From assembly GCA_001661515.1 (NCBI GenBank), contig LUVW01000035.1, forward strand, positions 1 to 64,000: 64,000 nt of DNA, read 5' to 3'. A program made the position numbers and the translations under genes. Positions 10,104 to 21,309 of the stretch are shown piece by piece. This stretch comes from Capniomyces stellatus (lineage: Eukaryota; Kickxellomycota; Harpellomycetes; Harpellales; Legeriomycetaceae). The notes beneath the pieces are model-generated. The model ran no database searches. It saw only the letters and a list, made by a program, of their open reading frames with translations, and had not been told where the DNA came from. How positions within the stretch are numbered: position 1 is the first letter of the stretch; every line of letters starts with the position of its first letter.

Positions 10104-11423
10104 TCACAAGTACATTCCATATTTTTGGGGATGCTTTCTCCTTAAATATACCTGTGCCCCAACCAACAAAGTAACCGACACCAAAATCCCCGCCGAATTC
10201 ATAAACACTAATGGCGTAAAAGACCCTATTTTCTTCGAAATGTCGTAAAACAACCCCACAACCGGTCCTCCAATAAACAGCCCTATAGAAACAAAGAAAA
10301 ACATTATGCTAATCATCGCTGTTGATCGAGGCCCATTATAATGCGTACCCATAATCGCTGGGTAAATAGTCAGCGGTGCCGCAAAAAAGAGCCCATAGAA
10401 AAACGACAGAACTAGAATCGCGTTGGCACTGCTCGATGTCAACCATATCGATGGAACTATCACCGCATTGACTGTGCTTGTCATTATAATCACATTCATT
10501 TCCCCAATCCTATCTGCCAAAAACCCAAACGCCAGGCTTCCTAAAATGTTGCCCGTGTTGGTAAGCATCACCACCAACGATGCTTGGAAATCTGTTCCTC
10601 CTCTTCCTAGCAACACTGTTGGCAAATAATACAATGGTCCTGTGTACACTAACAACGCTGAAAATGCTGAAAACCCAACCAAGTACATCAACGGGTCTGT
10701 GAGCACCTCCGCATCAAGAATCCTACTTTCCTCCACTACCTGAACTCTTGGTATCATGAAAAAGCCCGAAATCAACACAACCACAACCACTATTATTGCC
10801 GACACCCTTAATGTCCATCCAAACCCCAAATTTGTTAGCAGTCTTTCTGTCAACAGCGAGTACAGCACTCCTCCCAGTCCTGCCCCCCCATTAAGTATGC
10901 CCATCCCCAATCCTTGATACTTTCTGAACCATATTGACACCATTGCATACGTGCACAAAAACGGAAACGACGATCCCATTCCAAACAAAAACCCGTGCGT
11001 CAACGCCGATTGCCAAACCGCTTTGCTAAACGACGCTAATATCAGCCCAACTGTGCCCATTACTCCTCCCAACCACATTACTTTGCTATAACCCACTATA
11101 CCTACCAACTTGCCCGAAAATATCGTAAAAAACAGCATCATTCCCAAAGACAATGTCCCAATCCATCCTATGCTTGACGCCGAACTGTCTGAAAATAGTT
11201 CCAGGTAATAAGTTTGGTATATCCCAAACGCATCAATCAGCCCAACCACCGAGATATTCACCAGTAGACAAAAAAACAACACTAGAAACGCAAACTTTCC
11301 ATCCTGCGGCTTTAGCGTTTCTGCCTTCTCCTCTAATTTTTTTTCCTCATTACCGCATTCCAGATTCTGGCTGCTTTTGTTTTGTCCAATTTCGATGCTT
11401 CTATCTGCTCTTTTTAAATCCAT
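10104..11423 (-). CDS. MFS transporter, monocarboxylate-porter-like (paralogue A)
   Basis: A polytopic membrane protein of 439 residues from the preferred ATG at 11423; an in-frame ATG at 11540 would add 39. The chosen start gives a length and N-terminal tail like the other copies in this window. About 12 hydrophobic segments are visible. The family marks are a DGK motif entering helix 1 (QDGKFAFLVLFF), GIYQTYYLELF after it, and the helix-5 motif IWFRKYQGLGMGILNGGAG, equivalent to the YFxKRRxLAxGxAxAG element of SLC16/MCH porters. The six-plus-six layout is separated by a short basic loop (IPRVQVVEES). Likely substrate is a carboxylate or a similar small solute; yeast MCH proteins do not all carry monocarboxylates (MCH5 carries riboflavin), so the substrate is open. 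It is closest to paralogues D, F and G. Confidence 0.88.
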   Translation of the reverse strand: MDLKRADRSIEIGQNKSSQNLECGNEEKKLEEKAETLKPQDGKFAFLVLFFCLLVNISVVGLIDAFGIYQTYYLELFSDSSASSIGWIGTLSLGMMLFFTIFSGKLVGIVGYSKVMWLGGVMGTVGLILASFSKAVWQSALTHGFLFGMGSSFPFLCTYAMVSIWFRKYQGLGMGILNGGAGLGGVLYSLLTERLLTNLGFGWTLRVSAIIVVVVVLISGFFMIPRVQVVEESRILDAEVLTDPLMYLVGFSAFSALLVYTGPLYYLPTVLLGRGGTDFQASLVVMLTNTGNILGSLAFGFLADRIGEMNVIIMTSTVNAVIVPSIWLTSSSANAILVLSFFYGLFFAAPLTIYPAIMGTHYNGPRSTAMISIMFFFVSIGLFIGGPVVGLFYDISKKIGSFTPLVFMNSAGILVSVTLLVGAQVYLRRKHPQKYGMYL

Positions 11424-12288
11424 TTTTACAATTGAATTCGCTTTTATTCCTATGTATCCTTTGCTTGGTGCGTGCTTTAAGCAACGGTCTGTGCAATCTA
11501 TTGGTCTGTTTTTTAAAATGAAAATTAGCTCAAAGCGCATCAAGTTTCTTGCTTTTTTTTATTGAAAGTTTCTTTCTTTTTAGCATCATTTTTGTTTTTT
11601 GGAATTCAATTATTTTTTGCGATTGCTTTTGTCTAACTTGATCAGTTCAATGAAACAACCGATTTAATAAAAAGATATGGAAAAAAAAAATACAAAGAAA
11701 AAAAAAGTGCTCAAGGGATTTACTTCGTTTTTAAGATAAACCAACCCGTTAAAATCGCACACTTCCTTTCCTTCCCCTTCCCTCCCCCCTTAACTATTTC
11801 TACTCCTAATTAGCAAATCGTTTTTTTATTGTTTTGCTTTTGGAGCTTATTATCGTTCATGTTTACTAGCACTTTTTCACAATGTAACTAATAATTTTTT
11901 CAGAAACATAATAAAATGGTTTGCGACTTTATTAATCACTTTAGCTATAAAGATACTAGCTTGCTTTATACGCGGAACAAACTTGAAATTATAAATGCTA
12001 TCGGGCATTAGTTAACCAAGGTGCTAAGTAAATATACAGCTATATTGGTACGACTAATCGCCAATTTTGGCTAAGAAAAAGCTTCGTTATAAGCTTAACA
12101 TACAGATCCGGTTTTTTTTCACTGCAACAGACTTATTGAACGCATTAGCCCTGATCTTCATGTGTCAAAATGGCGCTAGTTATATAATTGAAAATATTAC
12201 TCTAGAAAAACATGAAGCTACAAATAAATAAAGCATGTGGTACCTTGATTAGCTTGATCGCCTCCGATACCCAATATGGGATACTCAA

Positions 12289-12330
12289 TTTACAATATTC
12301 AGTGTACAATATCCAATGTACAATATAACA
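12289..12330. repeat. 14-bp imperfect triplicate
   Basis: Three adjacent 14-bp units built on TGTACAATATccAA: TTTACAATATTCAG, TGTACAATATCCAA and TGTACAATATAACA. No function is evident. Confidence 0.7.
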
Positions 12331-13529
12331 AGATACCAAACACGGGTATTCGGATCTTGCCCAATTTTATTTCTCCATCTCCTGCTAATCAACTGCGAAA
12401 AGCTATTTTGAATAAAAAATGAACACAGACAATGTACGGGCTTTGTCAAATTTTACCAACCAAACTACCAATGACTAGATGACTAATGAATATTATGAGT
12501 GTGTAAAGTTTATGTCTGGTTTAGAATTTTGATTTACTTTTTATTCTTTAATTATTTTCATGTGGTGCTACCCTTTCCAGATTTGCAAAGTATATTGATT
12601 CATACCATTGATGTAATATTTATTGATGGTTAATGGCGAGACCAACAATAGACTAGCTTACGCAGCTTGACGCTTGAACTGTGAGAAACACAAACATGCT
12701 ACATTGCAATACCATATACCTAAGGAATGGATTGTTTAATCGAGAAAGTATTCTGGATCTTTGTATTGTTGAATAGAACGCACATTATCCTGTTCTTAAA
12801 TCAGCTTGGACTCGCAAAACACTACTATAAAGGTTGGAGTAATAGCGGTAATTGTGATAGAACTACGTTTCCTTATTTTCTCTTTAAAACGATGTCGGTT
12901 TTGTTGTTCCTAGTGATATTGTCAACTTGAGCAATTTTTTTTTATCGATTTTACTTTTTAATAATAATGTTTCCTTTTGGGGGGTTTTTTATTCACTTAT
13001 TTAATTGTGTGCTTTAATTATGTGTTTTATTATGTGTTTTATTGGCAACATAACCAATATCGAACTGACTTTGCTTTAATAACTTTTTTTAGTGAGTTAA
13101 ATATTACTTTTCAAGTCAAGTTTTTAGAAACCGATTCCTTTCGCAATAAAAAAGTGGAAATAAATGTTTACTTTGATAGCAAAAAAATGTCGACTTTTGG
13201 TTTATGCTGTTTATCCCTATTTAACACAAACGGTGGAATTTAATGTGGGTACAATTACATAAATTGTTAGTTTTTTGCTAAATTAAAATCTTAAAAGCGA
13301 TACTAATAATAAGAAAATCTTGAAAGCAAATTACCAGCGAGGTAAATTGGCGATAATAAACTCACATCAATTGATAATCCACACATGATTTGTTTGAAAA
13401 CGCTGCCGTATAAAAAAAAAAGCGCATTATTGTTTTTTATTATTATTGAAATATCATTATTGTTTTTTTATTCTGTAAGTGCACTTGGATTTTAGAAAGG
13501 CGGAATCGCGGAGTGTATGATGGCAGAGT

Positions 13530-13547
13530 GTATAACACATGTTATAC
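13530..13547. repeat. Palindrome next to the poly(G) gap
   Basis: GTATAACA-CA-TGTTATAC: perfect 8-bp arms with a 2-nt centre, six bases before the poly(G) run. It could be a dimeric protein-binding site or simply help form secondary structure at the gap. Confidence 0.6.
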
Positions 13548-13552
13548 TTGGA

Positions 13553-13606
13553 GGGGGGGGGGGGGGGGGGGNNNNNNNNNNNNNNNNNNGGGGGGGGGGG
13601 GGGGGG
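13553..13606. other. Assembly gap inside a poly(G) tract
   Basis: A run of 19 G, 18 undetermined bases and 17 G. The true length of the homopolymer is unknown. Two further gaps in this window have the same structure with C on the plus strand. Confidence 0.97.
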
Positions 13607-13714
13607 TGTGTAGACAACAAGGCTATTCACAATAAAGGTGGCAGTTACTGGGCTTAAGATAACAACTGAAGATTAATGTCGTGGTTAACAAAGAAGTAGC
13701 GAAAATAATCTGCC

Positions 13715-13859
13715 TATATAAAAGGGGTAAAAGGCTATGTGCATCCATCCAAAGCATCGCTAGTGGTACAGTGGACTGCAGTACTACAAGAAAAAGATGT
13801 TATTTGAGATTTTGAGATTGTACAGCAAGATATCCTACATGGTCCATATATACTGTTAA
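13715..13859 (+). promoter_or_regulatory. Orphan TATA box with a 20-codon downstream frame
   Basis: TATATAAAAG at 13715-13724 is one of the best TATA matches in the window but no recognised gene follows. The first ATG downstream (13797) opens a 20-codon frame, MLFEILRLYSKISYMVHIYC. It could be a non-coding transcript, a micropeptide or a chance match in AT-rich DNA. Confidence 0.25.
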
Positions 13860-16332
13860 ATAGCAAATTTAGACATCGCCAGTTACCTTTAAGCAAATAG
13901 CAGTGTTGAGTTAGAAAAGATTGAAAGAGAAAAGAAAGGCTATTTGTACCACAACAATTACTAGTTTCAGGCTCGCCATCTTGTCCACTATTTATTATTC
14001 GTTCGGCGTGCTTTGATCATAAAGCTGTGGTTAACTATATTTAAACTTTGCTTTTAATTAATTGAAGTTGAGTTGCTGTTTATTTAATGGCTTATTGTTA
14101 TTTTTTAAATTCAGTGCTGCTTTACTTTAACCACCTTTACTAGGTTTACTGACTGAACAATAGTTACTCTTTACAATAAACGCAACCATGCCTTTAAACT
14201 CAAAAATGGATAAATCAAAGGAGGAATAAATTGTCCAGAATCAGAGTATATTGATCTGTGTCACCCTTGTTGGGTTATACTTTATAATTATAGTAGCAAA
14301 TACTCCACCTTAATTGCATCTACTTTTCTCAGGTAACCAACCCTTGACATATCTCATTGGACATGAATCTGAATTCGTGTTTGTTGGGATAGCAGGTGAT
14401 AGTTGAATTTGAATTTGGCTTTTTGTTTAAACGCTTTGAATTCGCTTTGAACAAAGATCTAGACTTTAAATTCTTGGGGTCTTACGCTTTTTAGTTGCAA
14501 CTTTGGCCCTTTTTTTCATAAAAAAAAAGTCTGACACTTTACTTAGCTCGAAAAGCAGTCAAAATCCATGGCCGGTGCTGCTGTGATTACTTTTCAACAA
14601 GATCTCTAAATAAGACGATTGGTGTAATTGGTTAAACAGAGTATCAGAATAAAGCTCCTAGATCAGTGTCTAGTACTTGACCAATAGGATGTTATAGCTG
14701 GTGAGACTGAATGTAGAAGTTAATGTTGTGCAAGTATTTCCGCTTTACCAAGATAAGGCAATAGACTAGATTTGCCTTTAATAACGTAGGCAGTGTAGCC
14801 AAAGTGCAGCGTTAAAGGCAAATGATATATAATCGGGAAAAGCTCGGGAATTTCCGCACCAACCGACTAGCCAATCGACAATCAGAAAGGTTCAAATCTC
14901 TAAAGTTGGTAATACTCAACACTACACAGTAACTGATGCTTATATTTTGTTGTTATAGTGGCAACAACACTTGAGCCGAGACAAGTTCCCCATCTCAAAG
15001 TTATCCAAATAGCTGTTCTCAGCTGTTTTTCACTATTATTTCAGTAATAACTTTTCCCTCTTTCAAATAAGAAATTAAACCATAAACTAACTCTCAAAAC
15101 GGATACTACGATATTTGCCACGATATCTGCTGTGGTTTACCATTCAACCGCTTCTTGAACAGAAAACCAATACTAATAATAAATCAAGTGATGATGAGGG
15201 TGATAGTGCGCTACATACTTTTTTTTTTTAGCAATGCACTTGGAGTTTTCATTTCTTTTTTTTACCTGCACTCTTTTTGTCTGTTGGTTTACTACTACAG
15301 CATGGTACTCCGCGTTCACTTTTGTTTTGGAATAACATTTACTGATTAAATTAAACTAGATTTGGATATTAGATTTGCTAATAGCAAACGGTATTTTAAG
15401 TTGGCCATTTATAATTAATTGCTCAAACAATTGAACCATATTTAAAGCCATCAAAACACCCTTATGGATTGGCTAACGATTGGAATATGTTTTTGAATTT
15501 TGAATTTTGTTTTTAGTATTAACCACCATGAGCAACTAAGCCATTTGAGCTAAATATTTTTTTTTTATAAATGCGGTTTTTAACTAGATTTTGCTTTACT
15601 AATTAAATTAAATAAGTATCCTTGATGTAAACCTAAAAGAGTTTGAGCTTTATGTAATCAAATAGCTATAGCTTTGGATTGGATTTTATTGATTATTGAT
15701 GGCTCTTTTTTATCCTTTTTTTTTTTTACAAAAAAATTTTACTTGGTAAAACAAAAAGCTTTTTGTTCTAAAAAAACTCGGTCTTTTTTTTCAGTTCAAC
15801 GAAATATAATATGCCTAAAATGGATCAAAAAATGGCAAAATCATAACAATCAACCAACTTACTATTGAAAAAAAAAATATGGTAATCTTGTAATTCCGGA
15901 TCAGGATGCTAAATTGTCCTTTCACCTTTTTTTTTTCTCGCATGTTTTGGAAAATAAACCACATCAAACAACATAGTGCCAATCCACAGAGCTAGTATAG
16001 ATCATTATTCGAAATATACTTTGCCTCTTTTACTTACTTTCTCAGGTTGGAAATTGGTGTAAAACAAAAAAACAAAAAGTAATTTCCACTCATTTCAATC
16101 TTTTCTTCTTTTTTCTCATCAACTTAAAAAAAAAAGCTTTTTATTAAAATAGCTGTTTGCAAGAACTTGGACTCGAAAAGTATTTAACTCGAATAGAGGT
16201 CGCACTTCAGAAAAAAAAACCAGGAACTCTCTTTGAAGTACAGCTCGACTTATACCAGAAATAAAAACCCCAGTGTTCGTAAAAATAAAACAAGGCTCAA
16301 CAAACTTGGAAATAAAAAAGGGCTAGGAAAAA

Positions 16333-17613
16333 ATGTCGGAAAAAGAGCTAGGTCCAAAAGAGTATAACCGGTCAGAAGATGAAGAAACCATCGATCTTAA
16401 CGCACCTAAAACCGACGGAATGTTTGCGTACTTGATGCTGCTAGTAGCTTTTATGATCAATTTCTCAATATTTGGCGTCATCACTTCATTTGGGGTCTTT
16501 TTTGTAGAGTACATTAAAATGTATGGGTTCGAGAGCGCATCGATGATCGGTTGGATTGGGTCGTTTGGTTTATCTTTTATGTTGCTAATGTCGGTGTTTA
16601 TTGTTCCAGTCTTGAGGGTTTTTGGATACAAAAAGCTAATGTTTCTTTCAGGCATCCTCTGCGCACTTGGATTGCTGTTGGCTTCGTTTAGCACCAAGCT
16701 ATGGCAATCGGTTTTAACACACGGATTTGTATTCGGGGTAGGAGCTGCCTTTCCATACGTAATGACTTTCTCGCTGCTTTCGACCTGGTTTGAAAAACGA
16801 AGAGGCTTGGCTATTGGCATCTCCAAAGTAGGAGGCAGTCTCGGAGGCGCTGTGTATCCCATTTTGACACAGAAAGTTGTAGACTCGCACGGATTTGGAT
16901 GGGCTATAAGAATTATATCCATTATTGTGATTGTGGTAACCACAGCCTCTGCACTAGTGGTTAAACCTAGAATCAAAAAGATGCCAAGTGTCAAACTTAT
17001 TGACACAAAGGCTATGTTTGAGCCCAAACTGCTGATTCTAGGAATATCTATGGTTCTAGGCGGGCTAATATTTGCTGGTCCGCAGTATTACTATCCAGTA
17101 ATGGCAGAAGAAAGAGGTGCCACCAGTGCCCAGGTAGCGTTTATTGTCTCTCTCCAAAACATTGCTGGTGGTTTAGGCAACTTACTTACGGGATACCTTG
17201 CTGATGTTTTTGGGCCATTCAACGTTCTGGTATTCGCCAACTGTGTCATGATCATTTCTATACCAGTCATTTGGATGTATACCACGAGTGTCACAGCCAT
17301 TTATGTGCTCGTGTGTCTGTTTGGATTCTTTGTGTGCGCCCCCGCTAACATGTACATTGTTGCAGCAGGTATTCACTACAGCCAGGAGCGCGTTGCTGGT
17401 ATTGTTGGAATTATATTTTTGTATTTCTCAATTGGATTCTTGGTTAGTGGTCCTGCTCTGGGATCTATCTATACGACTAGCATGAAACACGGCTCATACC
17501 AGATAATGGCAATATACGTATCAGCCATATTTGTCACCTCAACAATACTGATTGTAGTTGGGATGATTTATATTAGAAGACACACACATTTAAAGTTGGG
17601 TTATAGGATGTAA
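16333..17613 (+). CDS. MFS transporter, monocarboxylate-porter-like (paralogue B)
   Basis: An intronless frame of 426 residues with a polar cytosolic tail (1-30, starting MSEKELGPKE) and about 12 membrane segments. The TDGMFAYLMLL entry to helix 1 and the helix-5 element WFEKRRGLAIGISKVGGSLG match the conserved SLC16/MCH motifs more closely than the A/D/F/G copies, which lack the double Arg. It ends LKLGYRM. It forms a close pair with paralogue C 2.1 kb downstream: both begin MSEKEL, have exactly 426 residues, share the helix-5 element and share the segment FFVCAPAN. This is a tandem duplication. Substrate cannot be read from the sequence. Confidence 0.9.
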   Translation: MSEKELGPKEYNRSEDEETIDLNAPKTDGMFAYLMLLVAFMINFSIFGVITSFGVFFVEYIKMYGFESASMIGWIGSFGLSFMLLMSVFIVPVLRVFGYKKLMFLSGILCALGLLLASFSTKLWQSVLTHGFVFGVGAAFPYVMTFSLLSTWFEKRRGLAIGISKVGGSLGGAVYPILTQKVVDSHGFGWAIRIISIIVIVVTTASALVVKPRIKKMPSVKLIDTKAMFEPKLLILGISMVLGGLIFAGPQYYYPVMAEERGATSAQVAFIVSLQNIAGGLGNLLTGYLADVFGPFNVLVFANCVMIISIPVIWMYTTSVTAIYVLVCLFGFFVCAPANMYIVAAGIHYSQERVAGIVGIIFLYFSIGFLVSGPALGSIYTTSMKHGSYQIMAIYVSAIFVTSTILIVVGMIYIRRHTHLKLGYRM

Positions 17614-19707
17614 ATCATTTTGTGACTCCCCCGGCTCGTTTTTTTATCTCCTTGTTTTATCTTATTGTTCTTTCTTATTTCCACTTGATAATAGCTAACT
17701 ATATTTTTCATTCAGCAATCATTAATAAACATTACACACAATCCTCGTTAAGTCTTTATTTCAAATTTGGCAAGAATGTATGTTTAGCTTGAAGTGTGAG
17801 TCTAGAACGTCAACACTTGCTCTCATACAAATCTTTGACAACAGCTGATTCTGAAGCATTGAGACACTTTGTTATTCAGTGGAAACTCCATACAAAGGTT
17901 CTATTGCTAAGTTTCCCATTTGTATCTTTTCTTTTTACCTTTGAGTATGAATCGAATCTTGACTTCAGCTTTGCGCAAATTGATCTATGTTTAAACTTGG
18001 TTATTATTACAAAGCATAAATAACCCCTATAATTATTGATCATGTTCATTCGTTTTTATTTTTACGTTTTTTGTTCGCTATCTTATTTATTTACTGAAAT
18101 CTTTCTATTTAATTTATTATTAAAACTAGTTCATTTATTTCTACAATAAAGAACGCAAATAGATAAAGTCCCAACTAGAAAACTCTCAGAAACCAAATTG
18201 TGGTTGGTTCAGGAGGTAGATTCAATATCAGTTGGCCTAAACAATACCAAAAGAAAAAATGGAACCTGTTCTTAATAAATAAAAATAGATCGTAGGTTCC
18301 ATTTTTTTCTCTTTATTTAATTACCTTTGATCTATTATTATCAATATCCTGTAACCCACCTTCGACTCTTACAAATGTTGGGGGAAATTAAAGAGACAAT
18401 TTAATCTCAACAAAAAAATAAATAAAAGTAATAAACTCAGCGGCTTAAAGCAGAAAGCACATGTGCAGCTCATTCGGCAGGACAATAGCAGATTATGAAG
18501 TGCTAAAAGTTGGACCACTGATTGAGGATTTAACTTAATAGCTCAAATGTATGTTATATAGGTTTTTGTCATGTTACTTGAGGGGATTATTTCAAATAGT
18601 GTACTTCCTAGTTGGCTTCAAAATCAGTAAATATGGCGTATCGAAACTCATTTTAGTTAAAGCCAACATTTTACAATGCATTTTCGCTTGACTGACTTGA
18701 AAAATCTATATTCATCTTTTTTTTTTCTTTGCTAAAAATTGAACCTCTTAAAATCAGCTCGTTATTTACCAACATCATCACATTTAACATTTTACAAACA
18801 CTCGCTCTGCTTTTATTTTATTAGACTTGTTACTATTTTAAAAATGTGTCTGCACTCTGATTGGCGCCAAATTAAAATCAAATTAAACAATCCTGGTATT
18901 TTAAATTTAGAATTCATGATTTTTTGAGCAAATATCCAAATCAAACATAGCACACACTTTTTTAAGAGTATAAAAAATGCAAAGTTTACACTATTAGTTA
19001 TTATCCCCAACCTCGCTACCAACCCCTTTAGCCACCAAAAATGCGACGCAAAGGTTGTTGCCAGAGTTGCTGTAAAAGCTAGTTCATTGGGAATAACTTA
19101 TGGGAAATAGGTGTGAATAAAAGTTGTGAGCAACGCTGCCCTTTCTATTTACTAACTTTTAGATTATAACCGACACAGAAATGAGCGAGAGGTGAAAAAA
19201 AGGGCCGCCAGCATCTATAGAACCAACAAAACTTTGTTTCAGCAACCGAAAACCATACAAAAATAAATGCTTTTTCGCTAACACAAACTACGTTTATGAA
19301 ACCTTAATTGCATAATATGACATGAAAATAACAGCGATTGGGAAGAAATAAAAACCAGACACAATAAATCACAAAAACTCTTGCAGAAAACGTCTACACA
19401 ATATAAGTCGTATAAATGATATAAAATATACTAGTTGGTATCTTCGGGATAGAAAATAACCAGGCATCAACAGGTTCTATCGCTGCTTTTTAGTCGTATT
19501 TACTTACCTTGAACAAGCGCGTGTATAAGCAAGAATTTCGCTATACAAAGTAATTATACTTGCCAATAAAGGTGGTAAGGTACAGAATATAAAATAAAGT
19601 GGATCCGAGGTCATAAAAACAATCACAAAAATCCATTAAAAACGAGTCAAGATAGGACAAGGCAAAAAAAAACTAGAAAATACTCAAAATAAGCTGCAAA
19701 AAAAAAA
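17614..19707. other. Spacer between tandem MFS genes B and C
   Basis: About 2.1 kb of AT-rich DNA with one notable element, the inverted repeat at 18254-18307. The open frames present are short and compositionally like random AT-rich DNA. The 3' end of B and the promoter of C lie here. Confidence 0.55.
18254..18307. repeat. 14-bp perfect inverted repeat (hairpin)
   Basis: AAAAAATGGAACCT at 18254-18267 and its exact complement AGGTTCCATTTTTT at 18294-18307, separated by 26 nt. It lies 640 bp after the end of paralogue B. Possible meanings are an RNA hairpin or the remnant of a small inverted-repeat element. Confidence 0.8.
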
Positions 19708-20988
19708 ATGTCAGAAAAGGAGTTGAGCGCGGAAAAAATTGCCAACTCGAACGGCACTGACTCGCTCAATTTATACTTGCCACCAACCGATGGGAGGTTT
19801 GCATATTTGATTTTGACTTTGGCATTTTTGGTAAACTTTGCACTGTTTGGTTTCGTCGCGACATTTGGGTTCTTTTTCACCGAGTACTTGAAGCTGTACA
19901 GCGAAAACACAGCGTCAGAAATAGGATGGATAGGATCACTCAGTTTGTCTTTTATGCTGTTGGTTTCTGTGTTTATTACACCTGTTTTAAGATATCTAGG
20001 CTACAGAAAAACAATGTTTTATTCGGGGTTGATTAGCGCGACTGGTGTTCTGCTTGCATCATTCAGCACCAAGCTATGGCACTCTGCTTTGACACACGGG
20101 TTTTTTTTTGGGGTTGGGGCGGCCTTCCCGTATCTAATGATGTACTCACTGGTGGCAATGTGGTTTGAAAAACGAAGGGGTCTAGCTGTAGGAATCACCA
20201 ACGTTGGTGGGAGTGTGGGTGGCGTTATATTCCCGCTTTTGTCGGACTATATAACTAAAAACCACGGGTTCTTCTGGAGTTTAAGAGTTATATCCATTTT
20301 TATATTTGTAACCACAACTTTATCGGCGCTATTGTTAAAACCAAGGATAGAAAAACTTCCTAACGTTAAAATCATTGATACAAAAGCATTACAGGATCCA
20401 AAACTGATTATTTTGGGGCTATCAATGGTTTTTGGCGCTCTGGTATTTTCTGGCCCTCAGTACTACTTGCCAACAATGGCCGGTGAAAGAGGTGCTACCA
20501 GCTATGAAGAGACGATTGTTATTACTCTTCAAAACATCATTGGCATCTTCGGAAATGTACTCACAGGGTACCTGTCTGACATCTTTGGGCCTTTGAATGT
20601 AATCATATTTTCTGATATTGTGATGGCCGTCTCTATACCTGTGGTGTGGATGTATACTACTAGTGTTACAGCGATTTACGTACTGGTAAGCATATTCGGT
20701 TTTTTTGTGTGTGCACCAGCAAACTTATTCATTGTCGTAGCCGGAATCCATTATAGCGAGGAGCGCGTTCCAGGCGTCATTGGGATTGTGTTTTTATACT
20801 TTTCTATCGGCTTCCTGATTTCAGGCCCAACCTTGGGTGCAGTCTATGATTTTAGCAAGGCGCAAAACTCGTACCAGCCGCTGTCAATCTACGTCTCGGC
20901 AATGTTTGTAATCTCAACATTGTTGGTAGTAGCTGGATGGATTTACATCAAAAAGCGCTCACCATTGGAATTGGGCTACAAAATCTAA
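19708..20988 (+). CDS. MFS transporter, monocarboxylate-porter-like (paralogue C)
   Basis: An intronless frame of 426 residues and the tandem partner of B. It starts MSEKELSAEK and has about 12 hydrophobic segments. PTDGRFAYLILTL leads into helix 1, MWFEKRRGLAVGITNVGGSVG lies at helix 5, and it ends LELGYKI. DNA divergence between B and C is obvious while the protein stays alike, so the duplication is not recent and both copies look maintained. It is convergent with paralogue D, 321 bp away. The likely role is proton-coupled or facilitated movement of a small organic solute across the plasma membrane or an internal membrane (family inference). Confidence 0.9.
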   Translation: MSEKELSAEKIANSNGTDSLNLYLPPTDGRFAYLILTLAFLVNFALFGFVATFGFFFTEYLKLYSENTASEIGWIGSLSLSFMLLVSVFITPVLRYLGYRKTMFYSGLISATGVLLASFSTKLWHSALTHGFFFGVGAAFPYLMMYSLVAMWFEKRRGLAVGITNVGGSVGGVIFPLLSDYITKNHGFFWSLRVISIFIFVTTTLSALLLKPRIEKLPNVKIIDTKALQDPKLIILGLSMVFGALVFSGPQYYLPTMAGERGATSYEETIVITLQNIIGIFGNVLTGYLSDIFGPLNVIIFSDIVMAVSIPVVWMYTTSVTAIYVLVSIFGFFVCAPANLFIVVAGIHYSEERVPGVIGIVFLYFSIGFLISGPTLGAVYDFSKAQNSYQPLSIYVSAMFVISTLLVVAGWIYIKKRSPLELGYKI

Positions 20989-21309
20989 AATATCTATTTC
21001 TGTTTACATTCCTAATTATATTTACAACTCTGCTTCTGGTTTAAAGTTCATTCGCTTCGGTAACATATGTCTACCGTATATTAACTCGCCTTTATTATTT
21101 TAATTAAAATAATCATTGCCTCTATTAGCTTGTAAGCTCTTTTTCAACATTCACATTTCTGGTACAGGTTTGATGTGAGAGTATGTAAAAAAGTAACTTG
21201 ACGTTTTTATCAATACTGGGCTGCCAATTACTCTGTCCGGGTGATTATTATTAAATATAAATGTGGATATATAATGTAAATGTAAATGTAAAAAATAAAC
21301 TGAGCGATA
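20989..21309. other. Convergent spacer between MFS genes C and D
   Basis: 321 bp of AT-rich DNA that must hold the 3' ends of both transcripts. AATAAA-like and TATATAAT stretches near 21250-21300 could serve as polyadenylation signals on either strand. No other feature is seen. Confidence 0.5.

Larger units (their letters stand above)
11424..16332. other. Long AT-rich intergenic region between MFS genes A and B
   Basis: About 4.9 kb with no gene I can support. It contains a 14-bp triplicate at 12289-12330, a palindrome at 13530-13547, a poly(G) assembly gap at 13553-13606, an orphan TATA box at 13715 and a small stop-interrupted membrane-like frame at 14188-14313. A and B are divergently oriented, so both promoters lie here. 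Confidence 0.55.

Noticed and set aside
12727..13243. Two adjacent plus-strand frames of 67 and 88 codons
   Set aside because: Translations are aromatic- and Ile/Asn-rich, as expected of random AT-rich DNA; no splice structure or motif joins them.
13553..13606. Poly(G) tract as a telomere or chromosome end
   Set aside because: Homopolymer with unique DNA on both sides, not a telomeric repeat.
14620..14660. tRNA-like A box (GGTGTAATTGGTTAA)
   Set aside because: No B box within about 60 bp and no cloverleaf; the nearest GGTTCAAATC is about 260 bp away.
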